Origin: Aedes albopictus
Lineage: Eukaryota; Arthropoda; Insecta; Diptera; Culicidae
Reading direction: 5' to 3'
Assembly (NCBI RefSeq): GCF_035046485.1
Contig: NC_085137.1
Span: 501,476,536 to 501,540,535 of the forward strand
DNA: 64,000 nucleotides
Shown: piece after piece, positions 12,601-21,711 of the stretch
Layout of the letters: the number at the start of each line of letters is the position of its first letter
Numbering within the stretch: position 1 is the first letter of the stretch
The notes under the pieces: model-generated
The model's input: the letters and a program-made list of their open reading frames with translations, nothing else
Told to the model about the DNA's origin: nothing
Database searches by the model: none
Program-made: the position numbers and the translations under genes

Positions 12601-13262
12601 TTCGTACCAATTTGTACGGTAATAAAAAAAAATCCCCTAATGCTCCAGGCATTAGTCCAGGAACTTCTTCAGGGATGCCGCATGGAATTTGTCCAGAAGG
12701 TTGTCCAGGATTTCCTCCAGAAATACATCTAGGAATTGCTCCTGTGATTACTCGAAGAATTCCTCCAGAAATTCCTCCAAGGATTCATCTAAATTTTTTC
12801 TAGTAATTTCTACAGAGATTTCTGATGCGGATTCTTCAGATTTTTTTCCTGAAATTCTCGCATAATTGCTCTTTGGATTCCTCCAGGAATTCCTCCAGGT
12901 ATACTTCCAGAAATTTCTCCAGGGATTCCTGCAGGTTTTGCTCCGAGAATTCCTGTAATGATTTCTTCCGAAATTTCTCTCTGGATTTTTACAAAAAATT
13001 ATTCAGCGATAAGTTCAAAAATTTCAGTAATCCGTTCATAATCTTTATCACGGACTCACTCCAGATTTTTTTAGAATTACTTGTAGATTTTTTGAATAAT
13101 TTGAAGTATTTCTAGAGGAATTCTTTTAGTGATTTGTATTGGAATTCTATTAGATAATTTCAAGAAATTCTCCAAGTAGTCATCCAGGAATTCTTTCACA
13201 ATTATCTCCGAGAAATCTTTAAGAAATCCAATCATGAATACCTTCAAGATTACCCCTTGCAG
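9680..13262. repeat. 12-bp minisatellite, block 2 (right part)
   Basis: This continues the block at 4425-5964 after element A, in the same orientation (TCCAGGAATTCC-like on the + strand). It is interrupted by the SINE at 11966-12250. Units become very diverged after about 12800 and fade out near 13262. Open frames here are low complexity. Confidence 0.87.
11966..12250 (+). mobile_element. Feilai-like tRNA-derived SINE
   Basis: The 5' part starts GGGCCCATATAGCCGAGGCG and has A-box- and B-box-like segments (GGGTTCGGTCGG). The body and the end AGGACGTTACGCCAAGAAGA match my memory of the Aedes Feilai SINE. A 15-bp TSD, AGATTCCTCTGGAAA against AGATTCCTCTAGAAA (11951-11965 and 12251-12265), proves insertion into the minisatellite. 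It ends in an AG-rich tail rather than poly(A). Confidence 0.85.
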
Positions 13263-13531
13263 CAAAAGCTTTTAAATATATTAAAATTACATCAATGGCC
13301 TTTTGAATGTGTGCTTTGTTTGATAGACGCACAAATACCCGAAATAAAAGATATTAGCGACCGACTAGAAATCACCTCCAGCATGGTTTTAATGAATACA
13401 CTCGCGTTTACGCTTGAGCTACATTGATCATTTCTTATTATGTAGCATCTATTCTCACTAGGAATTCAAAAACTTTTGCTGGAATTCCATTGCAAATTCA
13501 ACCAGATTTTTTCCCACATGATACATGAGTA

Positions 13532-14325
13532 GGGTGGGGCGGGGCAAGATGGGTCACCTAAGAATGGATCATCATAACTTTGTAAATACAAATCGTACTG
13601 GTTTGTATTCGTCCGCTACTCTTTAATAAATACACTAGTTAGCTATGCTAAAAGTCGATAGAAAGTTCATTAAATACAAAATATGCTGTTAAACAAGCAG
13701 TTTTAAAAAGTGATCGATTTGGCGCCGTGAAAAAAGTGCGGGGCAAGATGGGTCACTTTTTAAGCAATCCACATTTTCTCAACGAAAAACGTCAAAATAT
13801 AAGATTTGTTTCGCATTCATATATGCTCCATATCCATACTGAGTAAACAAGAGCTACTAGTAAACATTTTATAAATTTATTTGGAATATAAAAAACTTTA
13901 CGATTTGAGTGGTCCTAAGGCGACTTGAAAATCGATGTTTTCACTAAAAAAATATCATAATTTTGTGTTATAATTTTGAGCGTTCATTCCGCTTGATTGA
14001 AGTCATTTATGAGATAGTTTTGTAATAAAAAATAAATAACTTTTGAATGCTCCAAAAATACGATCAGAATTAAAGGTTACCCATCTTGCCCCGCGACCGT
14101 TTATATGGAGATTATATGGAATGTATCGCATAAGAAAAATGACTAAAAACCATTTTATTTTTTATTTCCAATGAGAGTGAATAATTTTTCAATCGATGCC
14201 CCAAACTTTTGTATATTCATGCTGGTCATCTAACAAAATTATTAATATGATCAAAACATGAGTAATGCGTCCGAAAATGGCACTGACCCATCTTGCCCCG
14301 CGACCCATCTTGCCCCGCCCCACCC
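13532..14325. mobile_element. 794-bp MITE with G-rich TIR
   Basis: The 24-bp TIRs are perfect and start GGGTGGGGCGGGGCAAGATG. TA flanks both ends (13530-13531 and 14326-14327). The motif GGGGCAAGATGGGTCA is repeated just inside each end. No coding frame. TA-target, superfamily unassigned. The 270 bp to its left (13263-13531) are AT-rich and featureless. Confidence 0.85.
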
Positions 14326-16542
14326 TACTTGAATTCCACAAAGAAGCACTTAACCATATTTTGCAGTAATGCTGCTAGAAAATTCAAAGATTCTTAAAGA
14401 TACTCATTAAAGAATTCCTGGAAATTATCATTTAGATTTAATTTCTCAGCGATTAAAAAAGAAAACTAACAATGCATTGCTTTTATATAATTCTGGTTAT
14501 ATAATGTTTGGAAATCAAAACTAATTAATTACATAGACCATTTTGAACAATGATCTTGTAAAGAGTGACAAGTTGAGAATAGTCTCCAATAACTGTCAGT
14601 TTGAACACATATTATGCAATATAAATGTCTATTATAGATCTATGTTTGTCACCACGACAGTGGTTTTCAGATTTTTTCTAATTTCCATTTATAAAGTCAT
14701 GAAAAATTTCTGGGGGGGGGGGGGGGGGGCTGGCGGATTCTGGGGGGGACCTGGCCCCCCAGGCCCCCCCTCTAGTTACGCCAATGTCCATTAAAGATTT
14801 CAAGGATCCCAGTAGATTATGCAATACTATTATTCATAGCGAAAACACATACAATTATGTTTGTAGATTTGGAGGACTTCACTATTGGACAGTCTGGAAC
14901 ATCTAGAACATCTCAGAATATTAAACACCTTTTGATATTCTTGACGAAGGTTAAATTTATACATATGAAAGTAACCCATATCATATAAGCTTCTAGAACA
15001 ACTGTTATGCAAATTATTTCGTTTTTCCAATCTTCATGGTGTTCAGGATGTTCTAGGTTGTCAATAAAGTTTCAAATACAAATATTCCCATTTTCCTTAA
15101 TAGAGAACTCAATTTACAACTTCTGTTTTATTAAATGTGTTAATTTATACGGCCGTTTCTATATTGGGGTCATATATGACCCCTCCGGCTCCAAAGGGTT
15201 AAGGTGGTAGCTGGTGGAACGCTAACCAATAGAGAGTACTCATACGTTCACCCCTCCTCCCTTCTCGAAGTCATCCCTAACTAGCGTACCGCTAAGGTAA
15301 GATAGAGAGAATGAGTTTTAGTGGGTCGATACCACCTTTGGGTATCTAATCGACAGATTTTTTTCATTCTAGAAGAAACACCCTGAGTATGCATATGAAC
15401 TGGTCGACTTAATTGAAAATAACACAGAGCACCCTGTGAAAATAGTAATATAAAACACGCTCACCAATAATCATATCAATCTGATGACTCGGCCGTTATT
15501 TCAGGCAAATTAGCATAGACAAAATGTTCGAGACAAACATATTGCTCTATTTGAGAGAATCGATATTGGATGTACTTAAAGCCATCTTTCTCAAACTATG
15601 GGTCGCGACCCTTCAGCCCCATAAGAAATACACGCGTTGGTATAGAAGTTTGAGAAAGATTGACTTAAAGTATACTTGGTCGTATCAACATTGTACCTAG
15701 CTATCACATCAGTCTGTTCAGTAGCACTACAGTGAAATCAGTTTCCTCTAATAGATGATTCAACTGATTGCGGGTTTCGTAAGCCGTTGATTATCCAACT
15801 ACATACCTGCCTACCATTCTACAATTAATTCCATCTTTTTCATCCAAGTCAGAACGCGAAACAGAAGCCGCGCTTTTCGCGCATTATGGTCGATTGATTC
15901 GATAGGCCAGGGCGCAGGCAGTGATGATTTGTTTTGTTTCAGATGCATTTTTCACATTCTACCGGCAGGCAGCAGTGCAGTGCAGTGGCCACTCAATTCA
16001 TTATCAAGTCTAATTGAGGGTCTGATTACATGCTATAGGGTACCTGATGGGACAGATAAATACTATAAACAAACGCAGCTGTGAGCGCTTCACCAGAGAG
16101 GGTTATTTGGAATTTCTAATGAGGTCGTGGCTTGGTCCAAGCGGTCACGGATGGACAGGTCCGCGTCTGAGTTTTTTTTTTTCTGCCGTCGAATTGATTC
16201 CGATGGGAGACTACCTGAACGTGGAAATTGCGCAATGTGGCGACCCTTCGACATAGAGGCTTGTATGTGGCACGCGACCAACCCCTCTTGATGAGATGTT
16301 GCATCAGTTGACCATGACTGCACTTCAGACGGAAATCGTTGAATGAACTTTACTTCGGATTAGAAGCTTTCATCATCGTGATTGAAGGCTAGGTACTGGA
16401 TGGAGAAATTCTATCGCAGAGAGGTTCTGGTTTATTTTTTATCATGTAATTGCATATTTCGGATATGCTGAATGCAATGGAATGTCGGTATAAAAAGAAC
16501 TTTTTGGTGTCAGGACCAAGCAGGACTCTAGTTCAGGACGTA
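14326..16542. other. Intergenic region upstream of the first IR
   Basis: I see no gene. It contains an 18-base G run (14712-14729) followed by G/C-rich sequence ending near 14775, an inverted repeat at 15585-15659, and otherwise ordinary AT-rich sequence. Its last part must contain the promoter of the IR at 16543, but no clear core promoter motif stands out. Confidence 0.5.
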
Positions 16543-18601
16543 ATGGAGTCCTTAAACGTGATATTGGCCTTGCTAGTACTTTCCAAGACGGTCCTAGGTT
16601 CAAGGTCTAACCATATTTCAGCGGTATCGGACTTGATACATTGTCTAAAACTACCGGTTCGGGTATCGGTGTTGTCCTGTTGGAGCGAGAGCGAAAAGTT
16701 TCATTTTTTGAAGGAGATAAACGCGATAACTGCGGTTCGGTTTTCCACTGAAGATCAACAAAATCTTCCCTGGAACGATCGCAATCTGCATCAGAACCTG
16801 TTGGTGATCGATGTCGGTTGTCCAGAATCGAAAGAGTTGCTACGGTCAGCTGGACAATTGTTATACTATCGCGTTAAATGGATTGCTGTGAATATTAATG
16901 ACCCTAATTGTGTGAAATTCCTGAAGTTTTTTGGCGATCTTCAAGTTCTGATCAGTAATGAAGTTTACTATATTTGTCGGGAAGATGGAGTGCAAGGATA
17001 CCAAATCAAACAAGGTGATCTCCGAGCTTTTTATCATTCCAAAACAATTCCCTAATCGTATAGCATTCCAGTCTATCGGCGATCACTTGCAACTGAGCTG
17101 ATCGAGGAAACGTTCGGCTACTGGAATCGAGGTATGATTGTCAATCTACAGCATCCCAAACATTCCGTTGTCCGCCGTCGAAACTTGAGCCGCTTCAAGT
17201 TGCGTGCATCCGTCGTAATCACCCATAACGAAACTCTGAACCACCTGGAGGACTACCGTGAAAAACACGTCGATACGATCACCAAAAAGAATTTCTTTCT
17301 GACGAAATATTTGGCCCAAGATTTGAACGCCACGCTTCAGTTCAGCTACGTGAACTCTTGGGGTTATCGCGACGTTAAAACGGGTAAATTCAGTGGAATG
17401 ATTGGCGAACTGCAGAACGATCAAGCGGATCTCGGCGGTACGGCACTATTCCTGACGGCGGATCGTATCAAGGAGATCGACTACCTATCGATGACCACCC
17501 CCACGCGAGCCAAGTTTATCTTCCGTTCGCCGAAGTTGTCCTTCACTGATAACGTGTTTCTTCTACCGTTCAGCGGAACGGTTTGGCTGTGCATTATCAG
17601 CTTCATTGTCCTTTCCGCGATCCTCCTGTTGATCATTCTGAAAGTCGAGCTAAGATGCACCAACGTACGCTACGGCCACGTCATCCGACCGAACCTCATG
17701 GACACGGTGATGAACATGTTCGGCACTTCGTGTCAACAGGGATCGTATCTGGAGCCGAAATCGCTTCCGGCCAAGTGCTTGATCCTGTTGAGCTTGATCA
17801 TTCTGATGTTCTTGTACGCCAGCTATTCGGCCAACATTGTTGCGTTGATTCAGTCACCGTCGAACAAGATCCGTACGTTGGAGGATTTGTTGAACTCGCG
17901 GCTGGAGACTGGGGCTGAAGATACGGTCTATAACAAGTACTATTTCATGGTGAGTTCATGAGGTTACACGTTGAGGGTCGTAAGAGAAATTTCTATTATT
18001 TCAGCATGAAACGGAACCAGTGAGAAAGGCGATCTTCGATCGCAAGATGAAAGGTCGCGATGGAAGTTCCTCTAACTTCATACCGCTGGACAAGGGCGTT
18101 GAACGGGTACGCCAAGGACTGTACGCTTTCCACGTTGAGCTAGGAGTTTGCTATAAGGTAAGCTGATCAGATCCCAAGATCCCGTACTGGAGAATTCACT
18201 ATATATCCACTTTACAGGTCATCAGCGAAACCTACCAGGAGGACGAAAAGTGCGGCCTGCAGGAAATCGAGTACCTGAACATCATCGATCCGTACTATGC
18301 CGTGCAGAAGAACTCCTCCTTCCGGGAGCTGGTCCGAATTAGTCTGTTCAGGCTACGTGAATTCGGTATTCAGGGTCGGGAACACTCAATGCTCTACACG
18401 CGGAAGCCGGCCTGCAGTGGCGGCAGCAGCTTCATTCCGGTCTCGATCGTGGACGTTTGGCCGGCGCTAACGGTGCTTTCGTGGGCCTTTGCCATCGCCG
18501 GAGGTTTGCTGGTGGGGGAAATTGTTTGGGCGCGGATCAGAGTACGGAGAGCTCGGGCTAAGATTCACTGTAGCAGTAGTATTCAGTTTAACTGTGACTG
18601 A
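16543..18601 (+). CDS. Ionotropic receptor (Ir75-like), four exons
   Basis: This is a divergent ionotropic glutamate-receptor-family chemoreceptor, a plasma-membrane ligand-gated channel subunit. Exons are 16543-17014, 17072-17949, 18005-18157 and 18218-18601; all introns are GT-AG (57, 55 and 60 nt) and the product is 628 residues. I chose ATG 16543 because it opens a signal peptide (MESLNVILALLVLSKTVLG); an upstream in-frame ATG at 16465 is possible. After the N-terminal domain come the S1 lobe (to RSPKLSFTDNVF), TM1 about 326-350, a pore loop with MNMFGTSCQQGS, TM2 ending SYSANIVALIQSPS (the IR version of SYTANLAAF), the S2 lobe with EDEKCGLQEI, and TM3 about 580-603. The unspliced frame has a TAA at 17053, which lies in the proposed 57-nt intron. 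It is paralogous to the IR at 45712. Ir75-like clade is inferred from the S2 CGLQEI style. Confidence 0.85.
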
Positions 18602-18689
18602 AACTAAAATCAATGGTTTTTGCCAGTGTTAAAATTTTAGTAGGAACATACATTTATTTGCACTACATCACAATTCACAATTAGGACAA

Positions 18690-20132
18690 CACATAATCAA
18701 CACCTGATACACCACAATTTTCGGTTTGCGGCTTTCGTTCTCAATCCTCGATCACCTCCAATTCTCTTTAGTTCCTTAGCCTGGTCACACTCTAACTGGT
18801 CCGCCGATCGTGCTCTCTGCGCTTCATCACGCCTTTTTGCGTCAACCGGATCAGTAGCGAACAGGATTGCTTTACGGCATTCTTGCAACACGGCCTATCC
18901 ACCGTATGCTTCTGACTTCGGTCGCCTTCTGGATGCTGAGCACACGTTGCCCGAAAACTCCGAGTGTTTGTAGGTCCTCTTCGAACATAACACAGCGCAA
19001 CATTTTTTTTGTCTCAAGAGCAAACTTATGTGTCTCCGAAGGATTTTGGGCCGCTGAATCCGAATCTGGGCTCAGATTTGCTCTAACACGTCACAATTTT
19101 GAGCTATACCTCAATTTATAGGGCAAAATATGCAATTTTGGGCTTTTTTGACTGCAAGTTATTAAGCATGGAAATATTTTTTTTAAGCAATCAAAAGGTT
19201 AATTGGTCAATTAACATCTAAATTAACGACACATGCAAAATATTTGGTTTTACCTAATTAAATTTGATAGATTTAGGCATTTAATGTTAGTATGAAAACT
19301 TGCATGCAACTTTTGGAGGGTGACTTGTATGTGAAATATCGTACCTAACATAAATCGCTTAAAACCATCAAATTTGATTTGGTAAAACGAAATATTTTGC
19401 ATGAGTCGTTAATTTAGATGTTAATTGACCAATTTATCCTTTGATTGATTAAAAAATATATTTCCATGCTTAATGGCTAGCAGTCAAAAAAGCCCAAAAT
19501 CGCATATTTTGCCCTATAAATTGAGGTATAGCTCAAAATTGTGACGTGTTGGAGCAAATCTCTTGAGACAGATCAAAAGTTATTTTTTGTTACGCTGTGT
19601 AATCCATGCCTCGTGTCTGTAGATGACCACCAGTATTAACTGCATTTCATACATGGTGCATTTTGTACGAAACTGAATTCTTTTTTGGCCTCTGTTTCGT
19701 TTAGGGCCCGTAGTAGGCACGACTTTCACGGATGATATGCTTTCGCATATCACGACTGATATTTGATGGCAGCCGTTAGCGAGGATCCAAGGTATACGAA
19801 CTCCTCCAATACTTCGAAGATATCCCCAATCTATCGTAAACTTAGTTCCTAACCGATTCCTGTTGCTTTGATTGGTCTGGTCAGCCAATTATCCAGGATA
19901 AACGTTCTCGATCATGGTTTTCCATAACTCGAGCTCGATCGATATTGTTGTGTCGCCTTGAAGTCGATGAACAGCTTGAAGCTGTTGCGGAATGCGATCT
20001 TCTGGTAGAATTATCGTGTATTTTTACAATGACACAGCAGTTCTATGTTGTTCTTTTCTCCAGAAAGAGGGTCTGGCTGTTCCCGCTTTTTTAACGTTCT
20101 GCCGGATTCCATGCTGCAGCATTACCGCCCAT
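18690..20132 (-). pseudogene. Degenerate RTE-clade ORF2 (C-terminal part)
   Basis: Minus-strand fragments match the C-terminus of the intact RTE at 21712-24555: AQRARSADQLECDQ and GGDRGLRTKAANRKLW near 18720-18860, then a frame related to the KCTMYKTLIRPVVLYG region near 19630-19700, and sequence matching the QHGTRQNVERF region near 20100. Frameshifts and stops abound. A Harbinger-like MITE (18991-19599) splits it, and a broken hAT-like MITE begins at its right edge. Confidence 0.75.
18991..19599. mobile_element. Harbinger-like palindromic MITE, copy A
   Basis: This 609-bp element is almost entirely two inverted arms of about 290 bp. The ends are CACAGCGCAACA and TGTTACGCTGTG, with a 3-bp TSD TAA (18988-18990 and 19600-19602). 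The empty site can be inferred from the RTE sequence it interrupts. A TWA-type 3-bp TSD suggests PIF/Harbinger (inference). Copies B (38609) and C (58834) are in this window. Confidence 0.8.
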
Positions 20133-20134
20133 TA

Positions 20135-20800
20135 GACAAGAAAATTGTCGGACAAAAGAGACACAAAGAAGGCGTGGCGATTACTCTTTATCCCAACTGG
20201 TAACAGATAATGACATGATCTCGAAAATGTTTGCTCGAAAATGTGTGACACAACATAAACTAAATTTGTTGCGTACTTTTCAAGTAGTGAATAATCAATT
20301 GTAACTAACCTAAACCAAAACAGTCGGGGCCCGCAGCGTAAGCAGTCACACGTTTGCTTCATAAGCAGACGGTCGTGGGTTCGATCCCAGCCTCGGCACT
20401 TTCGTCAGCAGCTGACACTGACCCTCTTCTGAGTCCATGGCTCAAACGAACCAGGATACTTGGACATCGGACACATGAACATACTCGTGCTCATCATTCT
20501 ACCATGGACAGGGTAGAAAAGTGACAGCAGCGCGAAGGCAACCATATATAGTCGATATAGTAGAAATAGAATTTAATACATTTAAGCGCTGTACAAAGTG
20601 TAAGTGCAGCTGCCAATTGGAATCGTTCACGCAGTGCCCTAGTGGACAAAAGAGCTGTAAATTAGATTAAGTTATTGAAGAAATAAAAAAAAACTAAAAC
20701 TGTTTGGCGGAAGATCTTCAACAGCGTTGCAGGCCAAGGTTTAAATATCACTAAACTTGTAGTGTCGATCTTTATCCTATTCCGTTCAAGTAGGGACAAA
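20135..20800 (+). mobile_element. Broken copy of the 420-bp hAT-like MITE
   Basis: AATTGTCGGACAAAAG, ACTCTTTATCCCAACTGG and GATCTTTATCCTATTC match the complete copies at 59395 (inverted) and 60884. The left TIR is missing and the right end is lost near 20800. A SINE at about 20322-20695 splits it. Confidence 0.7.
20322..20695 (+). mobile_element. SINE with a tRNA-like head (anticodon CAT)
   Basis: The 5' end folds like a tRNA: anticodon stem TTTGC/GCAGA around a loop TTCATAA (anticodon CAT, as in tRNA-Met), and a T arm with GGTTCGATCC. The D arm is degenerate. A tRNA-unrelated body follows, ending in GAAATAAAAAAAAAC. It is inserted in the broken hAT-like MITE. The TSD is fuzzy (AAAAC). It is a separate family from the Feilai-like SINE. 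Confidence 0.7.
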
Positions 20801-21081
20801 CCTACAGTGTACCAAACAATTACCCGTACAGAAATTTTTACGTCAAAATCATTTTTATTCAAATGTTCATAACTTTTCATACGTAAATCAAAACACTGAA
20901 ATTTTGATCAATAATGAAGATTATATTAGAGATCCACTGGCGAAATTTAATGGTTTATTGAACAAAATTTCTATACTCTACATCTCAAAGAATATTGGAT
21001 GAAATGTTTTCCAACTTTTTTTAGGAAGAATTTTTACGAAAACTGCATTTAAAATAACAGGGTAATTTAGAAAACTACATT
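20801..21081. other. Unassigned AT-rich sequence
   Basis: I see no gene or clear repeat between the broken hAT-like MITE and the next MITE. Confidence 0.4.
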
Positions 21082-21252
21082 GGGAACGTCCATAAATTAC
21101 GTCACGCAAAATTTGACAATTTTCAATGCCCCCTCCCCCCTATGTCACACTTTTTGTATGAGGACCCTATCATTTTTGTATGGGTCGTCACACTTTGCCG
21201 AACCCCCCCCCCCCTTCCCCCTCAAAGCGTGACGTAATTTATGGACGTTCCC
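21082..21252. mobile_element. 171-bp MITE with 26-bp perfect TIRs
   Basis: TIRs begin GGGAACGTCCATAAATTACG and are perfect over 26 bp. A 3-bp TSD ATT flanks them. The interior has C-rich tracts (13 Cs near 21206). The design resembles the MITEs at 32414 and 34208. Confidence 0.8.
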
Positions 21253-21303
21253 ATTGTACCAATACTATAGCATACTATATCGTACATGATTTCAATAAAT
21301 ATA

Positions 21304-21430
21304 GGGTAAAAGCACTAGACTTCGCCACTGCTCTAGTCTTCGCCCCCTCTATACAAATTCCATTTTTTAAGTATGAAGTGGCGAAGATTGAAGCAGAATT
21401 TTAGGGGGGCGAAGTCTAGTGTTTTTACCC
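21304..21430. mobile_element. 127-bp MITE
   Basis: TIRs start GGGTAAAAGCACTAGACTTC (right end GTGTTTTTACCC). It is flanked by TA (21302-21303 and 21431-21432). The empty site is seen in element B copy 1, where AAATATATGCG is continuous on the opposite strand. Confidence 0.85.
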
Positions 21431-21711
21431 TATGCGTTTTTGGATGGTTCTGTGCTATCTTTGGTATTACGAGCAGCGTGATATTGTAATCTAGACAGCC
21501 TTAAAAAAGGACCATCAATCCTTCATTTAGGTGAAAAGGTCATTTATAATGTATAACGATTCAAATATTCGATTGTGCATGCTACGTTGATACATTTTGA
21601 ATGAAATGATCAACCCTTTCAAATTTGAGAACTGTAGAAACAATGCATACAGAGCAAATGTTCTGATACGTTACATTTTATTTTATTTTTTTTTTTTAGT
21701 TAACATCAAAT

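Noticed and set aside
1..13262. CRISPR array or VNTR with unique spacers
   Set aside because: Units are contiguous, degenerate and without spacers; the genome is eukaryotic.
14712..14775. G18 run as a quadruplex or a regulatory site
   Set aside because: Homopolymer runs of this kind are frequent near MITE remains here and prone to assembly error. There is no supporting structure.
17053..17055. First IR as a pseudogene with a nonsense codon
   Set aside because: A 57-nt GT-AG intron with a branch-point-like CTAAT covers the stop, and the spliced product aligns with the paralogue.
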